A DNA stretch of 64,000 nucleotides from Streptomyces hyderabadensis. GTDB lineage: Bacteria; Actinomycetota; Actinomycetes; Streptomycetales; Streptomycetaceae. A program made the position numbers and the translations under genes. The notes under the pieces are model-generated. The model was not told where the DNA came from. It saw nothing but the letters and a program-made list of their open reading frames with translations, and searched no databases. The DNA lies in contig NZ_JAIOJZ010000002.1 of NCBI RefSeq assembly GCF_020404845.1, forward strand, positions 186,001 through 250,000, given 5' to 3'. Positions 33,673 to 42,927 of the stretch are shown here, one piece after another (position 1 is the first letter of the stretch; each line of letters opens with the position of its first letter).

Positions 33673-35031
33673 TCACACCTCCGCATAGCTGCGCCGCGCC
33701 TCCGTCCGCGCCGCTCCCGCCCGCGCATCGCCGCGCACGGCGGGGCGGCGGAGGTATACCGCCCACGTCACCACGATGCACACGGCGTAGCAGGCCAGGA
33801 AGGCGACGAAGGCACCGGTGCCCGACCCGGAGGAGAGGAAGGACTGGCGGAAGGCGAGGTTGATCCCGACGCCGCCGAGGCCGCCCACCGCACCGATCAG
33901 CCCCATCGACGCACCCGACAGGCGCCGTCCGTGCAGTACGGCCGCCTCGCCCGTCAGCCCGCGCGCCAGCGCCTTGGAGTGGAAGATGCCCGGGATCATC
34001 TTGAACGTCGAGCCGTTGCCGAGCCCGCTGAGCACGAACAGCACCACGAACACGGGCACGAACAGCGCCAGCGACTTCTCCATGCTGGCCAGGACGAGCA
34101 CCGCGGTGGCGGCGGCCATGGCGACGAAGTTCCACAGGGTGATCCGCGAACCGCCGTACCGGTCGGCGAGCCTGCCGCCCAGCGGACGGACGAGGGAACC
34201 GAGCAGCGGGCCGATGAACGTGAGGTACGCGGCCTGCAGCGGCGTCCGCCCGAACTGGGTGGTCAGCACCTGTCCGAAGGCGAAGCTGTAGCCGATGAAC
34301 GAGCCGAAGGTGCCGACGTACAGCACCGACATGATCCAGGTGTGGGCGTCCCGGGCCGCGTCCTTGGCGGCCCCGGTGTCGTTCTTCACCGTGGTGAGGT
34401 TGTCCATGTAGCGCGCGGCGAGGACGACGGCGACCAGGATCAGCGGGATGTAGATGCCGAGCAGCACCCGGGGCCCGCCGTTCGCCCCGATGATCGCGAG
34501 GGCGACGAGCTGGATGACGGGGACGCCGACGTTTCCGCCGCCGGCGTTGAGGCCCAGCGCCCACCCCTTCTCCCGGAGCGGGAAGAAGGCGTTGATGTTG
34601 GTCATGGACGAGGCGAAGTTGCCGCCTCCGATCCCGGCCAGCAGTCCGATCAGCAGGAACGTCGAGAAGGACGTCCCCGGTTCCATCACGACGAAGGCCG
34701 CGACCGTCGGGACCAGGAGCAGGCTCGCCGAGACGATCGTCCAGTTGCGGCCGCCGAAGACCGCGACGGCGAAGGTGTACGGCACCCGCACGACGGCACC
34801 GACCAGGGTCACCACGGAGGTCAGCAGGAACTTGTCGGCCGGTGACAGCCCGTACTCCGGGCCCATGAAGAGCACCAGCACGGACCACAGCGTCCAGACG
34901 GAGAACCCGATGTGCTCGGAGAGCACGGAGAAGAACAGGTTCCGCCGGGCCGTTCGCCGCCCCGTCTCCTTCCAGAAGGTCTCGTTCTCCGGATCCCAGT
35001 GCTCGATCCAGCGTCCGCCACGGGCTTTCAT
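33673..35031 (-). CDS. narK: NarK-type nitrate/nitrite transporter
   Basis: 452 residues from ATG at 35031, with GGAGG five bases upstream. Twelve membrane helices are predicted. The nitrate-signature glycine-rich segments are visible: GLLAGIGGGNFASSMTNINAF (in two pieces, GIGGGNFASSMTN) and ALGLNAGGGNVGVPVIQ, with the second signature in GLIGAVGGLGGVGINLAF. It moves nitrate or nitrite across the membrane for assimilation or detoxification. It is upstream of nnaR on the same strand, consistent with shared nitrogen control; no clear GlnR box was found. Confidence 0.92.
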   Translation of the reverse strand: MKARGGRWIEHWDPENETFWKETGRRTARRNLFFSVLSEHIGFSVWTLWSVLVLFMGPEYGLSPADKFLLTSVVTLVGAVVRVPYTFAVAVFGGRNWTIVSASLLLVPTVAAFVVMEPGTSFSTFLLIGLLAGIGGGNFASSMTNINAFFPLREKGWALGLNAGGGNVGVPVIQLVALAIIGANGGPRVLLGIYIPLILVAVVLAARYMDNLTTVKNDTGAAKDAARDAHTWIMSVLYVGTFGSFIGYSFAFGQVLTTQFGRTPLQAAYLTFIGPLLGSLVRPLGGRLADRYGGSRITLWNFVAMAAATAVLVLASMEKSLALFVPVFVVLFVLSGLGNGSTFKMIPGIFHSKALARGLTGEAAVLHGRRLSGASMGLIGAVGGLGGVGINLAFRQSFLSSGSGTGAFVAFLACYAVCIVVTWAVYLRRPAVRGDARAGAARTEARRSYAEV

Positions 35032-35126
35032 CGCGCCTCCACGGTGCTCCACAGCTCGGTGGCGCCGACGCTAGGCAGGGCGCGTTTCGGGCCGGTGGGG
35101 CTGTGGATGACCGGCAGGGAACGTTG

Positions 35127-35156
35127 CTCTCACCCGGCGCGGAGGCGGGGTGAGAG
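35127..35156 (-). terminator. Terminator after the Pro/Gln-rich membrane protein gene
   Basis: Stem CTCTCACCC/GGGTGAGAG with a 12-nt loop, 8 bp past the stop at 35164. Confidence 0.8.
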
Positions 35157-35163
35157 ATCGCGG

Positions 35164-36090
35164 TCAGCCCTGCGGGTGCTGGGGCTGCCAGTGCGGGTTC
35201 TGCTGCGGGTGGCCCTGCGGCGGGTACGGCTGCTGCCCCTGCGGGGGCGCGTACGGCTGCTGCGGCTGGGCGTACGGCTGCGGGGCCTGCTGCGAGGGGT
35301 AGGGCGGCTGGGGCGCGTAGGGCTGCTGGGCCTGCGGGGCGGGCTGGGGCGCGTACGGCTGCGGGGCCTGCGGTGCGTACGGCTGCGGCGGTGCGCCGTA
35401 CGGCTGCTGCTGCGGCGGCTGGGCGGCGTACGGGCCCGGGGCCGGCTGCCCGTAGCCACCCGGCGCGGTGCCGAACGGGTTCCCGTGCCCCGGCAGCTGC
35501 CCGCCGGGCGGCAGGTACCGCACCCGCCCGGTCTCGTCGGCCAGCGGCACGAACCCGGCCGCCTGCAGCCGCGCCGCGAACTTGGCGTTGCGCTTGCGGG
35601 TGACGAGGAAGCCGAGGCCCAGGGCCACCATGAGGACCAGCCAGATGATCCCGGCGAGGACGAAGTCGTCGGACGAACCGCCCTCGCGGTAGGCGAGGAC
35701 CACACTGGCGACGGTGGCGCCGAGCGCGCCGTAGCCCATGTTCTTCTGGGCGTTCTTGCCAGTGAGGTCGAAGTTGATCCGGGCCTTGAGGAGTTCGAAG
35801 GCGTCCGGCACGAGCGGCGGCAGCGACACGCCGTCACCGGCGTTCGGGTACTGCGCCCAGTTCTGCGCGGCCCGGGTGCGGGCCTGCGGGCTCGGGTCGG
35901 GGACGAGCAGCATGGTGAGCGCGGCGTTGTTCCCGCCGCTCTGCCGCACGTCGGCGTACTCATACCCGAACTGCTGGGCGACGAAGGCGAGCTTGGCGAG
36001 TTTCTTCACGGACGACATCCGGCTGGTGAGCTGGACCGGCTCGCCGCTCGCCATCAGCTCCAGCATCTTCTGCGTCTGCCGCTTGCTCAT
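35164..36090 (-). CDS. Membrane protein with PYAPQ-rich C-terminal tail
   Basis: 308 residues. An N-terminal globular part (MSKRQTQKMLELMASGEPV…FGYEYADVRQSGGNNAAL) is followed by two closely spaced membrane helices (about 118-165, including GALGATVASVVLAY and FVLAGIIWLVLMVALGLGF). The last 110 residues are a low-complexity tail of Pro, Tyr, Gln, Ala with about ten PYAPQ/PYGA units. Such tails are often disordered and may mediate condensate-like or scaffold contacts. I do not recognise the N-terminal domain. It is conserved-looking but of unknown function; codon usage is normal. Confidence 0.82.
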   Translation of the reverse strand: MSKRQTQKMLELMASGEPVQLTSRMSSVKKLAKLAFVAQQFGYEYADVRQSGGNNAALTMLLVPDPSPQARTRAAQNWAQYPNAGDGVSLPPLVPDAFELLKARINFDLTGKNAQKNMGYGALGATVASVVLAYREGGSSDDFVLAGIIWLVLMVALGLGFLVTRKRNAKFAARLQAAGFVPLADETGRVRYLPPGGQLPGHGNPFGTAPGGYGQPAPGPYAAQPPQQQPYGAPPQPYAPQAPQPYAPQPAPQAQQPYAPQPPYPSQQAPQPYAQPQQPYAPPQGQQPYPPQGHPQQNPHWQPQHPQG

Positions 36091-36209
36091 CCCGCTGCTC
36101 CCCCTGACCGGCTCACGCCACCCTGTTCACTCGCGCAACCGGGGCAGTCTCGCACGGCGGGCCGACACCCGTCAGCCCCGGTGCGGCGCGCGGCCCCGGG
36201 TGCGGAGCG

Positions 36210-37535
36210 TCAGCCCCGGTGCGCGGCGCGGGCCCTCGGCTGCTTCGCTGCCGTGCGTTTGCCGCCGTCCGGCCACAGCTGGGGCCTGCGCTTGGCGGCC
36301 ACGTCCTCCATCCAGCCGAACCAGACGATGCAGCTCCCGATGAGCAGCCAGGCGATGACCAGCACCGGCCAGGGGCTCTCCAGCAGCCACGGGACGTTCT
36401 CGTAGATGGCGTCGAAGCCCCACAACTGGTCCCAGAGCGTGGCCGCGACCAGGATGCAGACGTTGTGCCACAGGTAGATCGTCACCGCGCGGGAGTTGAG
36501 CAGGGTGATCAGCCGGTCCCAGCGGCGCAGCCGGCGCGGCCACTCGGTCCACGACGGGCTGACGTGCAGGAGCAGCAGGACCGTGGCGAAGGACCAGACG
36601 GCCTGCGCGAAGGGGATGGAGTCCAGGTCGTACCCGGTCTTGAAGCCCTCCCTGAAGGCGTACCAGAGCCCCAGTGCGGCGATCACGGGAGCGACCGAGG
36701 GCACGACGTAGCGCGGCAGCCGCTTCAGGATGCCTTCCTGGTGGGCCATGCCGAGGATCCAGCAGGCGCCGAAGGTGCTGAAGTCCGTGAGCGCGGACGG
36801 GAAGCGCTCGCCCGGCAGGTTCAGGTAGCCGAACTGGAAGGCGGCGGACAGCACCAGGGGCGCGAGGATCGTCAGCCACGGCAGGGCCCGCAGCGCGCGC
36901 AGCAGGACCGGGGAGAGCAGGACGTACCAGAGGTAGGCGCGGATGTACCAGAGCGGCCCGCCCAGTTCCGCGGCCCAGTCCTCGCCCAGGATGCCGTGGA
37001 TGCCCGGCACGCTCTCGGCGAAGGGCGGGTCGCTCAGCGGCAGGATCCAGTAGACCAGGTGGAACCACCACCAGCCCGGGTGCCCGTCCTCGTTCGGCCC
37101 CCAGCCCTGCAGCACCATGCCGGTCACGCCGACGACGCCCAGCAGCCACAGCGGCGGCAGCAGGCGGCGCATGCGGCTGCGGACGACCTGTACGGCCGGC
37201 CGCTTGAGGCTGCGGGCCATCAGGTTGCCCGCGAGGGCGAACATCACGCCCATGGACGGGAACACCACCGGCAGCCAGGCCCAGCCCATCAGGTGGTACA
37301 GGACCACGCGGAAGAGGGCCACCGCCCGGAGCAGGTCGAAGTACCGGTCGCGCACGGGAGCGCGCCGGGCCTGCTTCGGCCGGGGCTCCGCCGGTACGGC
37401 GGTGTCCGTGCCGACGGGCGGCTGGAGGGGTGGTGCGGTCATGTGCGGGGCGCTCCGGGTCGGACCAGGCAGGGGTGGGGCGGGGAAGCCGGCCGCGGCG
37501 GGCGGCCGCGTCGGGTCGTAGGGCGGGGTGGTCAT
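36210..37535 (-). CDS. Acyltransferase family 3 membrane protein
   Basis: 441 residues from ATG at 37535 (ATGA overlap with the GT gene). After about 60 Pro-rich residues, the acyltransferase_3 fold begins: RDRYFDLLRAVALFRVVLYH, with the conserved R and H, and about ten membrane helices. Family members O-acylate exported sugars or lipids. Being coupled to a deacetylase-glycosyltransferase, it most likely modifies the same polysaccharide. Third gene of the operon from 41715. Confidence 0.87.
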   Translation of the reverse strand: MTTPPYDPTRPPAAAGFPAPPLPGPTRSAPHMTAPPLQPPVGTDTAVPAEPRPKQARRAPVRDRYFDLLRAVALFRVVLYHLMGWAWLPVVFPSMGVMFALAGNLMARSLKRPAVQVVRSRMRRLLPPLWLLGVVGVTGMVLQGWGPNEDGHPGWWWFHLVYWILPLSDPPFAESVPGIHGILGEDWAAELGGPLWYIRAYLWYVLLSPVLLRALRALPWLTILAPLVLSAAFQFGYLNLPGERFPSALTDFSTFGACWILGMAHQEGILKRLPRYVVPSVAPVIAALGLWYAFREGFKTGYDLDSIPFAQAVWSFATVLLLLHVSPSWTEWPRRLRRWDRLITLLNSRAVTIYLWHNVCILVAATLWDQLWGFDAIYENVPWLLESPWPVLVIAWLLIGSCIVWFGWMEDVAAKRRPQLWPDGGKRTAAKQPRARAAHRG

Positions 37536-39736
37536 CGCACCGGCCTCCCGTCCATGGCCCCGGACCGCCGCTGGGGCGGGATGCCGTCGGCGCCGGGCGG
37601 CGGCGCGGACACCCCGCCGCTGCGCCGCAGCTTCTGCCAGCGCAGCCGGCCGCCGGTGAGCGCCGTGATCCAGGACTGGAGCAGCACCACGTACATGATC
37701 TGGCGGTACAGGATCTGCTGGAGGGGCAGCGAGATGAGCGGGGTCAGCTTCTCCCGGTCCAGCCGGAAGGCGTAGGCGGCGCAGACCGCCTGGATGGCCA
37801 GGACGCCGAGCCAGGCCACGATCGTCTTCTCGGTGGGTCCGAAGACGATGCCGTAGAGCAGGAAGACGTCGATCAGCGGGGCGAGCAGCGGGGCCAGCAC
37901 CATGAACAGCGAGACGAACGGCAGGCCCACGCGGCCGAAGCGGCCCGAGGGGCCCTTCTCGATCACCGCGCGGCGGTGCTTCCAGATGGCCTGCATGGTG
38001 CCGTACGACCAGCGGTAGCGCTGGGACCACAGCTGGCTGACGGACTCCGGGGCCTCGGTCCAGGCGCGGGCGTTCTCGGCGTAGACGACCCGCCATCCTG
38101 CGCGGTGCAGCGCCATGGTGACGTCGGTGTCCTCGGCGAGCGTGTCGTCGCTCATGCCGCCGATGGGCTCCAGGGCGGAGCGGCGGAAGGCGCCGACCGC
38201 GCCGGGGATGGTCGGCATGCAGCCGAGGACGTCGTACATCCGGCGGTCCAGGTTGAAGCCCATCACGTACTCGATGTGCTGCCAGGCGCCGATGAGGCTG
38301 TCCTTGTTGCCGACCTTGGCGTTGCCCGCCACCGCGCCCACCCTGGGGTCGCCGAAGGGCTGGACGAGTTCGCGGACGGTGGAGGGTTCAAAGACGGTGT
38401 CGCCGTCCATCATCACGACGATGTCGTAACGGGCGTTGGCGAGGCCGCGGTTGAGCGCGGCGGGCTTGCCCGCGTTGAGCTGCCGGATCACCCGGACGCC
38501 CGGCAGGCCGAGCCCCTCCACGATGCGGGCGGTGCCGTCGGTGGAGCCGTCGTCGATGACGACGACCTCGACCGGATGGTCGCTCGCCACCAGGGAACGC
38601 ACCGTGTTCTCGATGCACTTGGCCTCGTTGTACGCCGGGACCAGCACCGTGACCGGTTCGGTGACCGCCGGGCCCCAGCGGAAGCGTCGGCGCCGGACCC
38701 GGCGGGCGTGTACGCCGGACAGCAGCAGCATCAGGACGAAGCGCCCGATGACCAGCGTGCCGATGATCGCCAGGCCCACCACCAGGACGTCGGTGAGCTT
38801 CTCCGAGGCCTGGACCAGGAAGACCCACGCCTTGCCCTTCCACAGTTCGGCGCCGGTCACCGGGGACATGGCGCTGGGCGCGTCCAGGGCCTCGGTGAGG
38901 TTGTCGAACTCGTAGCCCTTCTTCTTCAGGTCGGGCAGGAACCGGTCCAGGGCCTGCACGGTCTGGTGGCGGTCGCCGCCGGAGTCGTGCATCAGGACGA
39001 TGGCGCCCTTGCCGCGGTGCGGGGTGGCGCGCCGGATGATCTCGTCGACGCCGGGCTTCTTCCAGTCCTCGCTGTCGGTGTTGTTGACGACGGTGATGTA
39101 ACCGCGGCTGCCGATGTACTCGGTGACCGGCCAGGACTTGTTGTCCATGGCGTCGGCGAAGGAGGAGTACGGCGGGCGGAACAGCGAGGTGCGCACCCCG
39201 GCCGCGCCGGTGAGCGCCAGCTGGTTCTGCGACAGCTCCCAGTCGATGCGCTTCTTGGACTGGAAGGAGAGGTCGGGGTGGTTGAAGGTGTGCAGGCCCA
39301 CCTCGTGGCCCTCGTCGACCATGCGCTGGACCAGGTCGGGATAGCGGGAGGCCATGGTGCCGGTGACGAAGAAGACCGCGTGCGCGTCGTGCTTCTTCAG
39401 CACGTCCAGCACCCGCGGCGTCCAGGTCGGGTCCGGGCCGTCGTCGAAGGTGAGGACGAGCCGGTGGTCGGGCACGCTCAGGCTCTCGGTGCGGCCGCCG
39501 CGCACGTCGATGACGGGGCCGCCCTCGAGGATCTTCTGCGGCACCTTGTCGGTGGCGGCGGGCGGCTGGACGCGGTGGTCGGCGAGGATCTCGCTGTGCA
39601 CGTAGCCGCGCAGCATGAGCATCGCCACCAGGGCGACCAGGACGAGCAGCGGAAGCAGCAGGCGCAAGGGCACACGACGGCGGGAGCCCTCACGGGCGTT
39701 GCGTGCGGCCCCGTGACGGCGGGTGCGGGATGCCAT
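37532..39736 (-). CDS. Polysaccharide deacetylase-GT2 glycosyltransferase fusion
   Basis: 734 residues from ATG at 39736 (TGATG overlap with the upstream gene). After one membrane helix (about 26-46) comes a NodB-type deacetylase with metal site LTFDDGPDPTWT, HTFNHPDL and later LMHDSGGD. A second membrane segment precedes a GT2 domain (VTVLVPAYNEAKCIENTV, VVVIDDGSTDGT, MMDGDTVFEP, LAEDTDVTMAL, QRYRW), with the QxxRW of processive synthases. Several helices end the protein. It should polymerise a beta-linked GlcNAc-type glycan and deacetylate it outside the cell. The central enzyme of this operon. Confidence 0.92.
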   Translation of the reverse strand: MASRTRRHGAARNAREGSRRRVPLRLLLPLLVLVALVAMLMLRGYVHSEILADHRVQPPAATDKVPQKILEGGPVIDVRGGRTESLSVPDHRLVLTFDDGPDPTWTPRVLDVLKKHDAHAVFFVTGTMASRYPDLVQRMVDEGHEVGLHTFNHPDLSFQSKKRIDWELSQNQLALTGAAGVRTSLFRPPYSSFADAMDNKSWPVTEYIGSRGYITVVNNTDSEDWKKPGVDEIIRRATPHRGKGAIVLMHDSGGDRHQTVQALDRFLPDLKKKGYEFDNLTEALDAPSAMSPVTGAELWKGKAWVFLVQASEKLTDVLVVGLAIIGTLVIGRFVLMLLLSGVHARRVRRRRFRWGPAVTEPVTVLVPAYNEAKCIENTVRSLVASDHPVEVVVIDDGSTDGTARIVEGLGLPGVRVIRQLNAGKPAALNRGLANARYDIVVMMDGDTVFEPSTVRELVQPFGDPRVGAVAGNAKVGNKDSLIGAWQHIEYVMGFNLDRRMYDVLGCMPTIPGAVGAFRRSALEPIGGMSDDTLAEDTDVTMALHRAGWRVVYAENARAWTEAPESVSQLWSQRYRWSYGTMQAIWKHRRAVIEKGPSGRFGRVGLPFVSLFMVLAPLLAPLIDVFLLYGIVFGPTEKTIVAWLGVLAIQAVCAAYAFRLDREKLTPLISLPLQQILYRQIMYVVLLQSWITALTGGRLRWQKLRRSGGVSAPPPGADGIPPQRRSGAMDGRPVR

Positions 39737-41715
39737 CAGAGGGTGTTCTCCGGGGACAGATGAGGGGACGTGGAGGTGTCGGCCGGGCCGGCGACCACGA
39801 CGGGTGCGCCGCCCTGGCCCGCGAGGGGGTCCGGGGCGCCCGCGCCGTTGGCGTTGGTGCCGCCGCCCGTGCCCGGGTCGGTGCCGGTGGTGGAACCGCC
39901 GGTGGGCGCGGTCGGTTCGACGGAGGTGCCGTCGCCGCCCGTCGGGGCCGACGGGTCCGTGCTGTCGGGGGGCGGGACCTGGGTCGACTGCGTCGGGTCC
40001 GGACCGGTCGCGCCGCCGCCCTGGTTCTGGTCGGTGCCGGGCGCCGAGGTCTTCGGGGCGGCGCTCGTGCCGGGCTGTCCGGTGGCGCCGCCGGTGACGC
40101 CGGAGGTGCCGGACGCGGGTGACTCGACGCCCGGTTCGGTCGTCGCGCCGGCCCCGGCCGAGGGCGTGGCCTGCGGGGCGGTGGTGCCGGTGCCGGTGGG
40201 CTGCGCCGACTGCGAGGGCTGCGGGGTGGTGTCGACCTGGCCGGCCGGTGCGCCCTCCTCCTGGCCCGGTACGGGCATCCACGGCGCGTCGGAGTTGCCG
40301 GAGAGCAGCGTGGAGACGATGACGACGGCGTAGACCGCGCAGGCGACGGCGACCAGGATGCCGAGGCGGCGGTACAGGCGGTTGCGGCGGCCGGACGCGT
40401 CGACGAAGACGGGCCCGTCGGAGGCCTCCGGGCCGCTCTTGCGGTGCCCGCCGTCGGCCCGCAGCAGCACGCCGTCGCCGAGGTGGACGGCGTCGAGCTG
40501 CACGGTGACCTCGTGCGGATCGTGAGTGTGCCCGGCGTCCGCCTCCGGCGTCTCCTGCCAGGGATCGCGCAGCGCGGCGGTGGCGGGCCCGGACGGGAGC
40601 GGCGACGCGGGGTCTTCCCCGGGCCCGGAGAAGACCCGCGTGGGAGCCCCCGACGCACCGGCACCGGCGGGCGGGAGCACGGCCGTCCGCTCGAAGTCAC
40701 CGCCGGACCCTGCACCGCGGCCGGGACCGGTGCCGGGACCGAAGTCGCGGGCGTCGGCTGCCGCGGCCCCCGGGGCGCCACCACCGGTCGGCGGCAGCAC
40801 GGCGGTCCGGTCGAAGCCGGGGTCGGGACGGCTCCCGGGGACAGAAGCGCGGGTGTAGCCCGTTCCGGGGGTGTAGCCACTCGCGGAGCCGGAGTCGCGG
40901 GCGTCGCCCACCGCGGGCCCCGGGACGCCACCACCGGTCGGCGGCAGCACCGCCGTGCGGTCGAAGTCGGGCCCGGAGCCTGCACCGCGGCCAGGACCGG
41001 TGCCGGGGGCGGAGTCGCGGACCCCGGCTGCCGCGGGCCCCGTGGCGCCACCACCGGTCGGCGGCAGCACGGCCGTGCGGTCGAAGTCGGAGTCCGGACG
41101 GCTCCCGGGGACAGAAGCGCGGCTGTAGCCCCTCCCGGGGGCGGAGCCGCGGGCGTACCCGCTCGCGGAGCCGGAATCGCGGGCGTCGGCTGCCGCGGCC
41201 CCCGGTGCGCCACCACCGGTCGGCGGCAGCACGGCCGTGCGGTCGAAGTCGGGTCCCGTGTCGACACCCCGGCCGGGACCGGTGCCGGGGGCGGAGTCGC
41301 GGGCCTCGCTGTTTCCGGGGATTCGGGAAGTCCGGGGAGACGGGTCGAAGGAGTTGGGGATCGGGGCGGTGGGGCCGGGGTCCGCCGCGGGCGGGGCGGC
41401 GGGCGTGCCCCAGGTTATGCGTCCCCGGGCCAGCGGGTCCGGGGACGGCTGGCGGGGGGCGCGGCCGCCTATTCGGGAGCCCGGGCCCTCCGTGCGGCCG
41501 GCGTCGGAACTCCCGCGGCCGCGCGGACCCGCACCGGAGTCGCCGAACCACCCCGAACCCGGCGCGGTCACCGGGGGTTCCCCTGCCGACGGGAGGGGGC
41601 CGGCCGGGGGCAGCACCTCGGTGGCGTCAGCATCTCGTCCGGCCTCCGACCGATCAGGAGCCCCGGACTCGGCCTCAGGCCACTCCGGTTGGGCGTCTTT
41701 TTGCCAATTCTTCAC
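39736..41715 (-). CDS. Repeat-rich single-pass membrane protein with TxVLPP motifs
   Basis: 659 residues from GTG at 41715 (GGGGGGAAG upstream); the frame is open to 41793. The N-terminal 380 residues are disordered and contain six T-x-V-L-P-P motifs, five of them within near-identical F-D/E-R-TAVLPP blocks 40-54 codons apart. Then come a DPHEVTVQLDAVHLGDGVLL segment, one membrane helix (RLGILVAVACAVYAVVIVST), and a Thr/Pro/Gly-rich outer region. The motifs recall the phospho-threonine segments of Streptomyces kinases. It is first in the operon with the deacetylase-GT and acyltransferase, so it could be a regulated partner of that machinery. No enzyme domain is visible. Confidence 0.8.
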   Translation of the reverse strand: MKNWQKDAQPEWPEAESGAPDRSEAGRDADATEVLPPAGPLPSAGEPPVTAPGSGWFGDSGAGPRGRGSSDAGRTEGPGSRIGGRAPRQPSPDPLARGRITWGTPAAPPAADPGPTAPIPNSFDPSPRTSRIPGNSEARDSAPGTGPGRGVDTGPDFDRTAVLPPTGGGAPGAAAADARDSGSASGYARGSAPGRGYSRASVPGSRPDSDFDRTAVLPPTGGGATGPAAAGVRDSAPGTGPGRGAGSGPDFDRTAVLPPTGGGVPGPAVGDARDSGSASGYTPGTGYTRASVPGSRPDPGFDRTAVLPPTGGGAPGAAAADARDFGPGTGPGRGAGSGGDFERTAVLPPAGAGASGAPTRVFSGPGEDPASPLPSGPATAALRDPWQETPEADAGHTHDPHEVTVQLDAVHLGDGVLLRADGGHRKSGPEASDGPVFVDASGRRNRLYRRLGILVAVACAVYAVVIVSTLLSGNSDAPWMPVPGQEEGAPAGQVDTTPQPSQSAQPTGTGTTAPQATPSAGAGATTEPGVESPASGTSGVTGGATGQPGTSAAPKTSAPGTDQNQGGGATGPDPTQSTQVPPPDSTDPSAPTGGDGTSVEPTAPTGGSTTGTDPGTGGGTNANGAGAPDPLAGQGGAPVVVAGPADTSTSPHLSPENTL

Positions 41716-41872
41716 GCGCGCGCACTTCCCCCCACGGAACACTTCCGGGTGCGCATACGACTCCGAGCACTCGTCGGCCGAACCGGCCCCCACCAGCTTC
41801 GAGCGCCCCCTGTATCACACCGTGCTCAGGCAAAGAATGTAGCGCACGCGGAGGATGTGTGGTGGCCGCGTG

Positions 41873-42844
41873 TCACTTGTGGACGGACATCACAGCGGCG
41901 TCGGCGGCCGGAATCCACCCCCCGTCGGGAAGCTCCAGCCAACCCTTTTCGGTCGCGACCTGCGACGCCGCCCGGCGCAGCGCGTCGAGCGCGGGATGCA
42001 CCAGTCCCTTTCGCCACACGAGCGAGACCGGCGACAGCGGCACGGGATCGACGAGCGGGCGGACCACCGTCGCGGCCATGGCCGGAAAACTCTCCACGGC
42101 GAGGATCGGATTGCGCGTCTTGTCCATGATGCGCTGGAACTCCTCCTCGCCGACCGCCAGCGGCGCGGGGGACGCCACCTGGATGCCGCGCCCCTCGAAC
42201 AGACGCTGCGCGAGGTCGGTCCACTCCGGCGTGCGCGGGTTGCCGGCCCCGGCGTACACGGCCTCCCCGGCGAGTGCGGCGAGCGGCACCCTCGGCAGCC
42301 GGGCCAGCGGATGGTCCTCGGGCAGGACGACCGCCATGGGCTCCAGGCGCACCGGCTGGTGACCGAGTCCGGCCCGCAGGGCGGCGGGCAGTCCCGCGAA
42401 CCGGCCGAAGGAGGCGTCGAGTCGACCCGCGACCAGCTCACCGGCCGCGTGCGTCAGTCCGCTCTCGTAGCGCGCCATCAGCTCCTGCTCGGGCGCGAGC
42501 GCACGGGCCCGCGCCAGCACCAGGCGACCGGTGACCAGCCCCGGGGAGTTGAGGTCGACCAGCAGCGGCCGGGCCTGCCCGAACGCGGCCAGCAGGTCGT
42601 CCTGCGCCTGGAGGACCCGGCGGGCGTACGGCAGCAGCCGCTCGCCGTCGGCCGTCGGCGTCACCTGCCGGGTGGTCCGGACGAACAGCTCGGCGCCCAA
42701 CTCCCGTTCCAGACGCCGCACATCCCGGCTGAGCGCCTGCTGGGCGACGTAGAGGCGGGCGGCGGCGCGGGTGAAGTGCAGCTCCTCGGCGACGGCGACG
42801 AAGGCGCGGAGGAGGCGCGGGTCGAGGTGGGCGGGTGCGGACAT
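41873..42844 (-). CDS. LysR-family transcriptional regulator
   Basis: 323 residues. The N-terminal helix-turn-helix (LLRAFVAVAEELHFTRAAARL, then VAQQALSRDVRRLERELGAELF) is standard. The effector domain follows (PLLVDLNSPG, LDASFGRFAG, VVLPEDHPLARL). It is divergent from the MFS gene with 83 bp between starts, the classic arrangement in which a LysR protein controls its neighbour. The inducer is unknown. Confidence 0.92.
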   Translation of the reverse strand: MSAPAHLDPRLLRAFVAVAEELHFTRAAARLYVAQQALSRDVRRLERELGAELFVRTTRQVTPTADGERLLPYARRVLQAQDDLLAAFGQARPLLVDLNSPGLVTGRLVLARARALAPEQELMARYESGLTHAAGELVAGRLDASFGRFAGLPAALRAGLGHQPVRLEPMAVVLPEDHPLARLPRVPLAALAGEAVYAGAGNPRTPEWTDLAQRLFEGRGIQVASPAPLAVGEEEFQRIMDKTRNPILAVESFPAMAATVVRPLVDPVPLSPVSLVWRKGLVHPALDALRRAASQVATEKGWLELPDGGWIPAADAAVMSVHK

Positions 42845-42852
42845 CCGGCGAA

Positions 42853-42873
42853 TTTACAACGCTGGTGCGTGAA
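42853..42873. promoter_or_regulatory. Candidate LysR box (T-N11-A dyad)
   Basis: TTTAC-N11-GTGAA (one mismatch in the dyad) lies 9 bp from the LysR start in the divergent region, matching the T-N11-A pattern of LysR operators. Confidence 0.5.
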
Positions 42874-42927
42874 TGGCCACGGAGAAGGTGTTGGACCCAC
42901 TGATCGTCCCCGGGCGACGGTGGACGC

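Noticed and set aside
40700..41240. Possible CRISPR-like or satellite repeat
   Set aside because: Repeats of CCACCACCGGTCGGCGG are spaced 120-162 bp, always a multiple of three, and encode the TAVLPPTGGG motif of one protein.
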